From Arcuatula senhousia (taxonomy: Eukaryota; Mollusca; Bivalvia; Mytilida; Mytilidae), in NCBI GenBank assembly GCA_963971305.1, contig OZ020313.1, positions 21,215,260 through 21,279,259 on the forward strand: a stretch of 64,000 nt of DNA, read 5' to 3'. Of this stretch, positions 11,040-22,304 are shown piece after piece. The position numbers were made by a program, and so were the translations under genes. A model generated the notes under the pieces. That model made no database searches. It had not been told where the DNA came from and worked only from the letters and a program-made list of their open reading frames with translations. The first letter of the stretch is position 1. Each line of letters begins with the position of its first letter.

Positions 11040-11890
11040 AAAAAGTACCATTTACTCAACATCTGAAATCCCATCTTTTGTGGTGGACAAATTCAGCCAA
11101 CACGCAGAAAGGTCGATCTTTAGTGTCTCCTCTGACAACAGTTACAGTCATAACCAATGCTGGGGGGTTATGTTGGCAGTCAGATCTATCAGGGGACTTG
11201 GTATGTTCAACAAAAGAGTTGGCACATCAATTGTCTCGAAATGGAAGCAGTTTTCTTGACCATTCAAAATTTTGTCAAATTATTGAAGGGCAAAAATGTT
11301 CTAGTAAGGAGCGACAATACGAGTGTCGTACAGTACATAATCGTCAGGGGGGCACAAAATCTCCAAAACTATGCATGTTAACATGGGAACTTTGGCAATT
11401 GGCGATTCAGAACAAAATTTTTCTAAAAGCAGCTCATATTGTGGGCAAGAAAAATGTTTTAGCAGACCAGTTGAGTCGGATACGGATTCAACAAACGGAA
11501 TGGACTTTGAACAGGGGAGTGGTTCTTCAAATTTTCAATCGTTTGGGGAATCCTCTGATAGATTTGTTTGCCTCGGGGGAGAACAAACAGCTGGGGATAT
11601 TTTGTACTTGGTTTCCACATCCAGCAGCCTTGGCAGTGGATGCACTGACCATATCGTGGGAGAACATGTTTGCATATGTTTTTCCTCCGATATGCATGAT
11701 TCCCAAGATACTAAAATATATGAGGCAGTTCCATTGTCAGATTATTCTTATTGCTCCCCAATGGCCGAGGAGACATTGGTACCCCGAGATTCTGCAAATG
11801 TTAATTGATCCTCCTCTGAGGTTACCGGTCACGGAAAATCTCTTGAGTCAACCAAAGACCAGGATACGGGGTATATCACCCAGATCCTCA
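11040..11890 (+). pseudogene. DIRS RNase H and methyltransferase-like region
   Basis: After the F1 insertion the DIRS frame resumes with PFTQHLKSHLLWWTN. The RNase H start is ITNAGG where ITDAS is usual, so the first catalytic aspartate is lost, and the block around 11157-11381 has to be read in another frame (ELAHQLSRN versus ALQYI-type reading). The conserved NVLADQLSR follows at about 11454, then DLFASGENKQL, FPHPAALAVDAL, YVFPPI and LIAPQWPRRHWYPEIL, which correspond to the segment usually called the DIRS methyltransferase-like domain. Frameshifts around 11200-11380 confirm decay. It runs on without a stop into the recombinase N-terminus. Confidence 0.85.
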
Positions 11891-12895
11891 GATGCTGAAT
11901 CTAACAGCATGGCTGCTTTCCAAAGAAATTTTGAATCAAAAGGATTTTCAGAGTCAGTTAGAAATTTGCTCCAAGCTTCATGGCGAGAGGGCACACAAAG
12001 AGACTATTCTAAGAAATTCGAAAAGTACAATAGCTGGTGTGCTGAACAACAGATTGATTCCTATTGTGCCACTTTAGCACAAATTTCTCAGAATTTTTAG
12101 CTTATTTATTTCATTTAAGGGCTACAATATCCAACAATTTCTGGGTATCGATCTATGTTATCCGCAGTTTAACCTCCAATCGACAATTTTCAAGTGGGTA
12201 AACATCCTTCTATTGTTAGATTAGTTAAGGTTGTGTTTCATTCTAGGCCGCCCAAAAAGAAATTATTACCAGAATGGGATTTAGAAAGGGTGTTGAAAAT
12301 TTTAGAAAACAAACCTTTTGAACCCATGGAGAAAGCAACTTTAAAGTTTATCACTTTAAAAACAGTTTTCCTTGTAGCTATCACTACATTCAGAAGATGT
12401 AGTGATTTACTAAGTCTTAGAATAGATCATGAGTCAATGAGAGTGCAAGATAAAGGCATAACTTTCATTCGTCACGGTTTGTCCAAACAAGATCGCCAAG
12501 GGCATTTAGGGGTTAAGATTTATGTTCCCCATTTTCATGAAAAAATATTGTTAGATCCAAAAAGAGCTGTTACTTCTTCTTTGGAAAGAACAAAAAAGTT
12601 GAGAAAAAAACTAGAGGCTTCAGATAGAAAAAAATTATTTTTAACGATCAATGAGCCTCACAAGCCAGTTTCAGCTGTGACAATTTCAAAATGGATTGTT
12701 CAAACTGTTCAGGAAGCTTATTCTGATAAGTCTATGAAGATTAGGGGTCATTCGACCAGGGCTGTTGCACCAAGTTGTGCTTTATATAATGGGGCATCAA
12801 CAAATTCTATTTTAGATGCTGCAGATTGGTCTTCTGAGTCAACTTTTGTAAAGTTCTATCTTAGAGATATGGACTTTGAGAAAGTATTACAATAG
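11888..12895 (+). pseudogene. DIRS tyrosine recombinase
   Basis: The N-terminal core-binding part reads GFSESVRNLLQASWREGTQ and YNSWCAEQQID up to a stop at 12098-12100, where one lost base breaks NFLAYLF. The region to 12190 carries another in-frame stop. The catalytic half from 12194 is intact: the first arginine in TFRRCSDLLSL, a basic strand (SKQDRQGHLG), then GHSTRAVAPS (the HxxR box), a tryptophan in AADWSSESTF and the nucleophile tyrosine in KFYLRD. These R-HxxR-W-Y residues define tyrosine recombinases, which integrate DIRS circles. The catalytic part is preserved, but the N-terminal break should inactivate it. Confidence 0.9.
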
Positions 12896-12975
12896 AATTA
12901 AAAAGTAATTTTTAGTTGTGTATATATTAAGATAATACAGTGTTATTACTTTATTTATATGTTTGATGATGTATG

Positions 12976-13742
12976 CAAAATTTATTGTCTGGAACTTTGT
13001 TGTCATTTGTATTTCGAACACACACGTGAAGGTTAGCACTGCTGGTGGAGTTTAAATTCCCCGAGGTTAGCCCGCTCCGGCACCAACACTTTTGAGTTGG
13101 AGAATACATCAAAGCTTTAAATTATCTGTCTAAATTTCAAAATTGTCTGAACCCTAAGGTTGAGACTTCCTACCCCACACATAGGCTGAATATCTTAGTA
13201 ATAATTTGGTTCCCCAGTTTGGTATTTTTTGGTTATACTGTTGTATGCTATTCATATTCATACAGTGTATGGCATTTTCAATATTTTTGGTAGAGCGCCT
13301 CTGATGAGTCTTGAATAGACGAAAAGCGTGTCAGGCGTAGCAAAATTTATTGTCTGGAACTTTGTTGTCATTTGTATTTCGAACACACGTGAAGGTTAGC
13401 ACTGCTGGTGGAGTTTAAATTCCCTGAGGTTAGCCCGCTCCGGCACCAACACTTTTGAGTTGGAGAATACATCAAAGCTTTAAATTATCCGTCTAAATTT
13501 CAAAATTGTCTGAACCCTAAGGTTGAGACTTCCTACCCCAGACATAGGCTGAATATCTTAGTAATAATTTGGTTCCCCAGTTTGGTATTTTTTGGTTATA
13601 CTGTTCTATGCTCTTCATATTCATACAGTGTTTGGCATTTTCAATATTTTTGGTAGAGCGCCTCTGATGAGTCTTGAATAGACGAAACGCGCGTCAGGCG
13701 TAGCAAAATTTATTGTCTGGAACTTTGTTGTCATTTGTATTT
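12976..13742 (+). repeat. Tandem 364-bp dispersed repeat (two units plus 39-bp tail) inside DIRS
   Basis: Units start at 12976, 13341 and 13704 with caaaatttattgtctggaac. Each carries GAGGTTAGCCCGCTCCGGC, TTGAATAGACGAAA and the hairpin-like GACGAAACGCGCGTC. The units differ at only a few bases, so the duplication is recent. A related single copy lies at 48820-49120. The family looks like a widespread molluscan repeat but I cannot place it in a class. Confidence 0.85.
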
Positions 13743-13951
13743 ATACATTGTAATGAACAATATGTTTTCATTGTTATTTTACAGATTGAATACTGCAATG
13801 TTTCCTGTAAATAGCTGTTTGTTGTACATTGTTTTTGTTTATTGGTTATGGGAACCTGTTCAGAATGTTTTTTGACGTTGTTTATTTTGATGCACAGACA
13901 AGAAATTTTTCTGCCACCACCTGAATTCACTGCTTTGGAATCAGTGAGTTT

Positions 13952-14066
13952 CAATATTATTGATAGTAACATTGTAATTATATTTAACCGAGTTAAAATA
14001 AAATGGTAATATTTGAATCTCAAGAAGAGATTCTATTTTAACTCATTAGGTTAAATATACTTACAA
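13952..14066 (+). repeat. DIRS internal complementary region
   Basis: 13952-14003 is the reverse complement of the left end (1821-1872); 14004-14066 is the reverse complement of the right end including the 27-nt extension (up to 14337). The fused segment is the complement of a right-end/left-end junction, which in DIRS1 is the template for completing the circular intermediate. Confidence 0.9.
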
Positions 14067-14129
14067 GGGACCACCATCCGTCCCCAAAATTTCTTTAACT
14101 TGCTATTGTTGTAGTTAGAGTTAAAAATA

Positions 14130-14337
14130 TTAAAAGTGGTTACTTACCTGTATTCATACAGGTAGCTTGTAATGGAGATGTACATCACGTGATGTTTAAA
14201 TCTTAATCATCTCCGTGTTTAGGGTGGACGTACTAATACGTAAAATCTTATATTCAATATTATCAATAGTAACATTGTAAGTATATTTAACCTAATGAGT
14301 TAAAATAAAATCTCTTCTTGAGATTCAAAAATTACCA
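14130..14337 (-). repeat. DIRS right inverted terminal repeat with 27-nt extension
   Basis: 14130-14310 pairs with the left repeat. 14311-14337 (starting tctcttcttgagatt, ending attacca) has no partner in the left repeat, but is copied in the internal complementary region. DIRS1 of Dictyostelium also has a right-end extension. Confidence 0.9.
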
Positions 14338-14653
14338 TTTTCACGATATTTTGTTTTAATTTATGTGATTTATTTCATTGCATACACTTGAAGATTAGGA
14401 ATACTGAAATTTTATATTCTATCCGTCAATATGTCATGCGGCTATACTGGTTTTTTTGTTTGGCTATAATTGCATTATACAACAAGACAGGTTTTTAATG
14501 GAAGAGTGAGATTTAATGGTCAGGGATGAACCTTCCATTTTGTTTTAAATACCTGTACCGATTTACTCAGAACCATTGCAATCCTTAAAAGTTGTTTTAG
14601 TTGTAATCTTTTTTTATGATGCTTCTTTGACTTTCGAAAATTATCTTTGCCTA
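14338..14653. other. Unannotated spacer
   Basis: AT-rich flank between the DIRS element and the foldback-like element. I see no gene or repeat boundary. Confidence 0.5.
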
Positions 14654-14679
14654 CCCGTCCCTAGATTTTCCATCTCTTT

Positions 14680-14885
14680 TTATGAATTCCATGGAATTGA
14701 CATGGAATTCCATGGAATTGACATGGAATTCCATGGAAATGACATGGAATGCCATGGAAAAACACTAAACCACATGGAAAATTTACGCTTGTTAAAATTG
14801 CCATCAAATTTGCCATGGAATTCCATGGAATGAGATGGAAAAATAACTTTCTGAGATGGAAAGATCATGGAATGACATGGAAAGT
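14680..14885. repeat. Left CCATGG/GGAATTCC array of the foldback-like element
   Basis: Repeats of ATGGAATTCCATGGAATTGAC with variants, inverted relative to the array at 22305-22660. Units are themselves palindromic, so the region can fold in many registers. The open frames across it are chance. Confidence 0.9.
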
Positions 14886-15090
14886 TGAACTTAAAAAATA
14901 TTCCTCATGGAAACTAGATGGAATGTAGGACTTAGAGAATTTTTGACATGGAAGTAAGATGGAAAGTAGGACTTAGAAAATTTTTGACATGGAAATAAGA
15001 TGGAAAGTAGGACTTAGTAAATTTTTGACATGGAAAATGAAAAGTGTGACTTAGAATTTTTTAGAGAAATGAATTAGTGGACTTAGAAGA
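14886..15090 (+). repeat. Minisatellite of TTTTTGACATGGAA / AGTAGGACTTAGAAAA units
   Basis: Four to five decaying units (about 42-60 bp) of ATTTTTGACATGGAA-TAAGATGGAAAGTAGGACTTAG, part of the left subterminal region of the foldback-like element. Confidence 0.75.
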
Positions 15091-15323
15091 ATTTTTTCTG
15101 TTTCTTCATCAGAGAATTTAACATATTATACACACAAGTCTAATTGAATTTGTTTATTTTTCTAACTGTTTGCTTGTCAATTATAAATTATAATCTGAAC
15201 AAATATCTGAAATTTAATATTTAAAAAAAACAAAAATAAATCAACAAATTTTCATTACACATATTAAAAAACAAAAAAAAAGGTACGTACGTATTATTGG
15301 ATAAGATAATACATGTATCAGGT

Positions 15324-15614
15324 CAAACTGAACTGCCTATTTAGGCAGTTCATAAGCAGTTCATTAGCAGTTTTTCTTAATTTAAGCAGTTGTTTAGCAG
15401 TTAGAAGCAGTTCATGTCTTAACAGTAAATGAGAACTGCCTAAAACTGTCAGGACTTTAAGTTTTTTACAAGAAATGCCAGGACTTTAAGTTTTTTTTTA
15501 AAAAGATAGCTCAAGAAATGCCAGGACTTTAAGTTCAAATCTGGGACTTAACTATTTTCCAATTTTATAAGCAGTATGCAGTTTATACACTCTAGAAATG
15601 CCAGGACTTTATTT
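15324..15614 (+). repeat. AGCAGTT and GCCAGGACTTTAAG short repeats
   Basis: 15324-15437 holds about nine AGCAGTT/AACTGCC motifs in both orientations. 15446-15614 holds four copies of a GAAATGCCAGGACTTTAAG unit. Neither looks coding. Confidence 0.75.
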
Positions 15615-16008
15615 TTTCACAGCTACAGACTGTACAACACAATATTAATGAATATTACATTACAAAAAGCCAAACGAAATTAAGTTGGAGAACAAATTAT
15701 ACATGTATATATATACTTATATACATGTATCTATTGTGTGCCTAGGGACATTTATGGATGGATTTTTTTGGTCAAAAACAAAAGACATTTAAAGTATATT
15801 TTACAAAGATGTAGTATATATTTATTAATATTTCATGAATAAGGCTTTTTTATTCATTTATGAAAATGTATTTTTTATCATGTATATCAAACTATATTAT
15901 AAAGTTTTTAGGTTACTACATATACTTTTTAATAAAGATATCAGACATTGAACATTATCATATGTCTACTGAATCATCAAAACAAACCATCATTTCCTGT
16001 GTAACCTA
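15615..16008. other. AT-rich stretch, no gene seen
   Basis: Between the subterminal repeats and the ETS-type hairpin. Nothing recognisable beyond ATACATGTAT-type runs. Confidence 0.45.
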
Positions 16009-16046
16009 TACCGGAAGTATATGGTGAAAACCATATACTTCCGGTA
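16009..16046. promoter_or_regulatory. Perfect hairpin with two ETS-type CCGGAAGT sites
   Basis: Arms TACCGGAAGTATATGGT (16009-16025) and its exact complement (16030-16046) are separated by GAAA. Each arm carries ACCGGAAGT, the core bound by ETS-family factors such as GABPA in many animals. It lies about 230 bp upstream of the ATG at 16278 and could be a bidirectional promoter element; that role is inference. Confidence 0.6.
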
Positions 16047-16277
16047 AAATGGCAACCGCCAGCAAATTTTTTCGTAACAATCAAAAACTTTAAATAGGTC
16101 ATCAAGAAAACAAGAAACATGACAGATAACAACAACAAACTGTTAATACATCCATTCTTCCATTAGAAAATCCAGAAACACCGCTAAATCTTACCTAACA
16201 GACATTATTTTACACTTCTTGACCCCGGTTGTTACGGTTGTTACCACGTGAATTCACATGTGCAAAATTGATCGAAT

Positions 16278-17034
16278 ATGGCAACAAAGGAGAGAAACTC
16301 AAGACATAAAGCTTTTTATTCTGTGGTAAAAGGGAGAGTTGTCGGAATTTTCTCATCATGGAGTCATTGTTATGAAAGTATTAATGGCTATAATGGCCAA
16401 GTTTTTAAAGGCTTTGGTGATTTGTCGAGTGCCATTGAATTCATGAGTACAGGTCCATATACTTGTAAAAATGTCCCAATCTACAACGATCTTGGTGAAC
16501 CAAAAACTATAAATGATTACCAGCACCTACATTCATGCGCTTTATGTCAAGTAAACACTATGATACCCCCCCCAAACAACACCTGCCACAGAAACACCTG
16601 TAGATGAGGTCGAAACAACAAAAAATCCAGATGTAGTGAATTCAGATGGTGAATACCAAGAAGCAATTGAATATCCAGATGAAACTATGTTATTAAAACC
16701 AGGGTCAACTAATACAAATGTGGAAAACACTGAAAATACTACAGATCCTACATGTCCTAAAGACGAAGACAAAAGGTGTCTTATGAACTGTAATAACAAA
16801 GAAGACAAAAAACAGATGTTAGCTTGTAGTAATTGCAAGAAATGGTATTGTTTTCCTGACAAATTTATAAAAATAAAAAAAGCATGGCTAATATTAAGAC
16901 GTCTTCATAGACAAAAGCGCAATGAAAAGGCCACCCAGAAAAAGGTCTATTATCAAATAACAAATGAAAATTTAAAGCGCTATCTAAAGGCTTACATAAA
17001 GCTGAGAAACTTGGAAAACAATATTGACAAATAA
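16278..17034 (+). pseudogene. Transposon-borne gene: RNase H1-N/viroplasmin-like domain plus truncated PHD-like finger
   Basis: The N-terminal 60 residues (ATG at 16278) contain HKAFYSVVKGRVVGIFSSW, then CYESINGYNGQVFKGF and an aromatic/AIEF tail. This is the fold shared by RNase H1 N-terminal domains and the caulimovirus viroplasmin domain, which binds RNA-DNA hybrid in RNase H1. The frame stops at 16605-16607, but one base fewer in the run of eight C at 16566-16573 would connect it to 16636-17034. The second part is an acidic, Thr/Pro-rich linker followed by C-x3-C and later C-x2-C-x3-WY (around 16780-16850), the start of a PHD-type zinc finger. The finger ends exactly where the duplicated segment begins (16846), so its last ligands are missing and the Lys-rich tail comes from repeat DNA. 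No transposase domain is seen. It may be an accessory protein of the element. Confidence 0.65.
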
Positions 17035-18654
17035 ATCAATATTCAATAATGAAATATTACCGCTTAGTAAGGGATACCAGACAATTGAAATCACAATATA
17101 TATAAGACTCTTGTGAGCTAGCAAGGAAATTAAGATTGTAAATATCAATTCACTAACGGTGATAGAGACATAATCATAAATTCTGGGGAAATCAGGTTAT
17201 TAACCCCCGTTCGCAAACAATGCAACAGAAACTTAGATATTAAATCGATAATTTACGTATTGAACAGTACTTGACAAAAAATAAGCAAGTCAGAAGTCGA
17301 AATGCAACACAATAATGATCATTAAAAAGCTGATCAAACAACACAACTGTCATTTTTGATGTAACGGAATTTAATACATCAGGAAAAAAACAAAAACATA
17401 AACGATATTTATTGATTTTGCTTATAATGCCATAGTTGTACTAGTTTTGAGTTGCATTATTAAACTCAATAAACCACAAAAGATAGACAGAATCATTAGA
17501 GAATTGATATAAATAAACATATTTTGACATAATAGTAGATCATTGACCTGGTATTCCCGCCAGTTTACCTCATTGTGTAAGCTGATTGGTCTAAAATAAT
17601 TGAGGGCGTATTTGGTTTTCCCCAAAAAACTTATGAAAATGTTATCTGCCAGTCTGCTTTAAAAAAGCATGGCTAATACACGTCTTTATAGACAAAAGCG
17701 CAATGAAAAGGCCATCCAGAAAAAGGTCTATTATCAAATAACAAATGAAAATTAAAAGCGCTATAAAAATGATGAACATATAACTGAGAAATTGGAAAAA
17801 AATATTTATAAATAAATCAATAACCAATCGCTTAGCAAGGGATACCAGACAATTGAAATCACAATTTATATCAGACTCTAATGAGCTGGCAAAGAAATTA
17901 AGATGTCAATACCAATTCACGAACGATGATAGTGACATAATAATATGTTCTGGGGAAATCTGGTTAAAAACCTCCTTTCGCAAACAATGCAACAGAAACT
18001 TAGATATTAAATCAATAATTTGCGTATTGAACAGTACTTGACAAAAATAAGCAAGTCAGAAATGGAAATTAGATAATTGAAAAGCAATACAATAATGATC
18101 ATTATAGATTAGCTGACAAAACAACATCACTGTCATTTTTGACAGAAAGGAATAAATCAAAGAAAGGAAGAGATAAAGAGTTTGAAACATTGAATTTGGA
18201 TGAAACTTACACCACAATAAACAGAATAAGGAAAGAAATGCACACAAAGGTTTTTCTTGACAAGATAACCCATGCAATCAGACAAAGATTATATCTTCTT
18301 TCCAAATTACATAAAGTTACACCATATTTCATCAATGAGAGAAAAAGATGGATGCTGAAAATAAAATTAATCATCCTTTAAACAAATAAAAATAATAGAT
18401 CGCTAAGGTGTCGGACCCTTAATAAAATGTCAGTGCAACATAATCTGTTAAAGATGAGATAATATACGACATACATGAATACTATGAATACTATATTAAC
18501 ATGAAATCAGTATTTTATGGCTTGGTCCCTGATGATGAACATGGCCAAGGTCAATTAGTATTAGCTAATTGGTCTAAATAGATGTTCGAAACACCTAGTG
18601 ATCTAATAAGTTGGGGTGCAGAAATTGGATATAGCCTCCTATTACTTATAACAT
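16846..18654 (+). repeat. Segmental duplication, copy A (1,809 bp)
   Basis: Nearly identical to 19605-21413 at a constant offset of 2,759 bp, starting at TATTGTTTTCCTGAC and ending at CTTATAACAT. Few substitutions and balanced small indels indicate a recent event. Within it, 16878-17035 and about 17660-17820 are diverged copies of one another (gcatggctaata...caaatgaaaatt), so an older tandem duplication is nested in the recent one. Small open frames are conserved between copies A and B only because the copies are young. Confidence 0.92.
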
Positions 18655-19604
18655 GATGATCCTTTTTGCGAGGTTAGCCTGAGTATCGAAAAGGCACATT
18701 TATGTGTCTGGACGATCTTTCTGTACCACAATTTTGTGGTTACTAGGTCATGAGAACAGCTGACAATGCAACATTTCTAAAATAACTCAGAAGTGAACTA
18801 TTAGTAGAGTTAAATGATTGCATTTATATTCCTTGTGGAAAGATTGTTATGAAAAGTTCAAGTACTAAATATCAACAGGAAATGTCCTGCCTTCACTTGA
18901 CTCTGACATTTAAGGGATGTGACCACCTACGATCTATTCAAATAATAATACTACATGTATATTCTAATTGGAAATCCTCCACAAATGTTAGAATTAACAA
19001 ACTTTTGTTAACCAAAGAAAGCTCTTCACTTATGACTGAAAGTTGCATAGCCATTATTTTACATGTCATCCCGCTCATGCAATATATATCTCGCAACTTA
19101 TTGTTTGAACTTGGATTGACATTCGGGCGGACGTGTAAAAAGTGTAATCTTTATGATCTGCCAGTTACGTGCTGACTCAATTGGAACACCACAAACTAAT
19201 TGTACCTGTAATCAATTGTCTATAGCCTGGCTTTGAATCGGAAATCATGCTGACTTAGAAAATACTACGAACTACACATGAAATTTAACTTTTCATTATC
19301 TCTTTCCAAACTCAATAGTAGGAACTGGAAAATTCGAGAGAATATAACGTCATTGATTCACGCAGATCTCATAACACAAAAAGGGCGATATTTAATTGAT
19401 TTTGCTTATTAGGCCGTCGGTAACATGTTATATAATATAAAGTACTGTATGCCATAGTTGTGCATATCTTGAGTTGCATGAATAACCTAGATAAACGACA
19501 ACAGATCGATATCTTTCATACATCTGAAGTACCTTGCAATTGCAATTGAATATCAAAAAATATATTTTGACATAAATTATAGATCATTGATCTGGTATTC
19601 CCGC
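18655..19604. other. Spacer between the two duplicated segments
   Basis: About 950 bp, no recognised gene. An open frame at 18849-19175 has no domain I can name. Near 19560-19604 the text atagatcattgatctggtattcccgc repeats a sequence found inside both copies (near 17537 and 20295), a possible trace of the recombination that made the duplication. Confidence 0.5.
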
Positions 19605-21413
19605 TATTGTTTTCCTGACAAATTTATAAAAATAAAAAAAGCATGGCTAATATTAAGACGTCTTCATAGACAAAAGCGCAATGAAAAGGCCACCCAGAAA
19701 AAGGTCTATTATCAAATAACAAATGAAAATTTAAAGCGCTATCTAAAGGCTTACATAAAGCTGAGAAACTTGGAAAACAATATTGACAAATAAATCAATA
19801 TTCAATAATGAAATATTACCGCTTAGTAAGGGATACCAGACAATTGAAATCACAATATATATAAGACTCTTGTGAGCTAGCAAGGAAATTAAGATGGTAA
19901 ATATCAATTCACTAACGGTGATAGAGACATAATCATAAATTCTGGGGAAATCAGGTTATTAACCCCCGTTCGCAAACAATGCAACAGAAACTTAGATATT
20001 AAATCGATAATTTACGTATTGAACAGTACTTGACAAAAAATAAGCAAGTCAGAAGTCGAAATGCAACACAATAATGATCATTAAAAAGCTGATCAAACAA
20101 CACAACTGTCATTTTTGATGTAACGGAATTTAATACATCAGGAAAAAAACAAAAACATAAACGATATTTATTGATTTTGCTTATAATGCCATAGTTGTAC
20201 TAGTTTTGAGTTGCATTATTAAACTCAATAAACCACAAAAGATAGACAGAATCATTAGAGAATTGATATAAATAAACATATTTTGACATAATAGTAGATC
20301 ATTGACCTGGTATTCCCGCCAGTTTACCTCATTGTGTAAGCTGATTGGTCTAAAATAATTGAGGGCGTATTTGGTTTTCCCCCAAAAACTTATGAAAATG
20401 TTATCTGCCAGTCTGCTTTAAAAAAGCATGGCTAATACACGTCTTTATAGACAAAAGCGCAATGAAAAGGCCATCCAGAAAAAGGTCTATTATCAAATAA
20501 CAAATGAAAATTAAAAGCGCTATAAAAATGATGAACATATAACTGAGAAATTGGAAAAAAATATTTATAAATAAATCAATAACCAATCGCTTAGCAAGGG
20601 ATACCAGACAATTGAAATCACAATTTATATCAGACTCTAATGAGCTGGCAAAGAAATTAAGATGTCAATACCAATTCATGAACGATGATAGTGACATAAT
20701 AATATGTTCTGGGGAAATCTGGTTAAAAACCCCCTTTCGCAAACAATGCAACAGAAACTTAGATATTAAATCAATAATTTGCGTATTGAACAGAACTTGA
20801 CAAAAATAAGCAAGTCAGAAATGGAAATTAAATAATTGAAAAGCAATACAATAATGATCATTATAGATTAGCTGACAAAACAACATCACTGTCATTTTTG
20901 ACAGAAAGGAATAAATCAAAGAAAGGAAGAGATAAAGAGTTTGAAACATTGAATTCGGATGAAACTTACGCCACAATAAACAGAATAAGGAAAGAAATGC
21001 ACACAAAGGTTTTTCTTGACAAGATAACCCATGCAATCAGACAAAGATTATATCTTCTTTCCAAATTACATAAAGTTACACCATATTTCATCAATGAGAG
21101 AAAAAGATGGATGCTGAAAATAAAATTAATCATCCTTTAAACAAATAAAAATAATAGATCGCTAAGGTGTCGGACCCTTAATAAAATGTCAGTGCAACAT
21201 AATCTGTTAAAGATGAGATAATATACGACATACATGAATACTATGAATACTATATTAACATGAAATCAGTATTTTATGGCTTGGTCCCTGATGATGAACA
21301 TGGCCAAGGTCAATTAGTATTAGCTAATTGGTCTAAATAGATGTTCGAAACACCTAGTGATCTAATAAGTTGGGGTGCAGAAATTGGATATAGCCTCCTA
21401 TTACTTATAACAT
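19605..21413 (+). repeat. Segmental duplication, copy B (1,809 bp)
   Basis: Copy of 16846-18654 with few substitutions. It lacks the upstream gene part, so the PHD-like finger is not repeated here. Confidence 0.92.
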
Positions 21414-21540
21414 AAAAAAATAGTTAATTTATTATTATATTTTTCTGTTTTTGTTTCACCTGCAATAGATGTAACAAAAGATTTAGGTGAATGTGATTTC
21501 TGCACCACCAACGACAAAGTCAAGACATGTAACTTAAGAG

Positions 21541-21740
21541 ACAAGCAAAGACACACCAATGGGGCATTTTAAATTCAAAATAGCGAAGACAAAAACAGCA
21601 CAAACAGAATACACAAAACACACAAAAACAAGTGACAACACAAACCAAAGTTGAAACGAGAGCAAACCCAGGTGCTCTGGAAGAGTAAGCAGTTCCTGCT
21701 TGTTGAAACACAGTCACGTTGCCGACGATCAACGTGACGA
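21541..21740 (+). repeat. Dispersed repeat with AGTAAGCAGTTCCTGCTTG core
   Basis: Shares ACCAATGGGG..., GGTGCTCTGGAAGAGTAAGC and CAGTTCCTGCTTG with 35340-35640. Two copies in one window, one inside the foldback-like element and one inside a JMJD6 intron. Class unknown. Confidence 0.65.
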
Positions 21741-22304
21741 AATTCAGTATAAAAGAACAAAACTCTATGAAAAACCATTACAGAAAGAACAAGTGCAGGT
21801 TCACTCAAAAGCTGAAAAAGGTGGGTTAAAGAAGATCTCTTTTTTTTAAACTATCCTTCATTGGATTATTACTTTTTGTTCTATTGAATCCTGATTAAAT
21901 ATTTCATGTTTTGTATTTCATTCTTATTTTGCAGATATCATCAGAACCAAGTGGTCAACTGTCGAGGATACACAAATTAATCTTGTGTTAAGAGATCTAT
22001 TAAAACCAAGTCGACAGAAGTTATCTGTTCAGTGACCAGATTGTACAAGACATAAGATGTGTGAATGAACTTCCATTATGAACACAAATTAATAAAAACC
22101 TTGCCTTTAAAAAGCTTTTATTTATTTTTTGTAGGCCAAATTAAAAGAGTCTTCAGTGAAAATGGTCAATTTTTAAAGCATCAGTAAGATAAAACAGTTT
22201 AAGTAAGGTAAATAAAGCAGTGTTGGCATGTGAAGGACAAAATCTTAAAATGAAGCCTAAAATGGGTTTAACCCTGAAGCTAATTATACTTTATGTCCTT
22301 ACAT
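21741..22304. other. Right interior of the foldback-like element, no gene seen
   Basis: Includes a possible short remnant (gatatcatcagaaccaagtgg, near 21935) of unknown nature. Nothing recognisable. Confidence 0.4.

Larger units (their letters stand above)
1821..14337 (+). mobile_element. DIRS-like tyrosine-recombinase retrotransposon, degenerate, with nested insertions
   Basis: The element has all structural marks of the DIRS group: long inverted terminal repeats (1821-1997 and 14130-14310), a 27-nt extension on the right end only, an internal complementary region (13952-14066) equal to the complement of the joined ends, and in order gag-like, reverse transcriptase, RNase H/methyltransferase-like and tyrosine recombinase sequence on the plus strand. 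About 7 kb of its 12.5 kb is inserted DNA: a Transib-like transposon (2813-7994), an F1 repeat (10002-11039) and a tandem 364-bp repeat (12976-13742). Frameshifts, stops and lost catalytic residues make this copy dead. No direct duplication flanks it, as expected for recombinase-mediated insertion. Confidence 0.93.

Noticed and set aside
14576..14868. Open frames over the CCATGG/GGAATTCC arrays (also 22299-22667)
   Set aside because: Low-complexity palindromic repeats keep frames open on both strands; the peptides are simple repeats of M-E-F-H-G type.
16278..16460. Viroplasmin-like domain as evidence of an integrated caulimovirus
   Set aside because: The same fold is the N-terminal domain of cellular RNase H1 and occurs in many transposon proteins. 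No other viral sequence is present.
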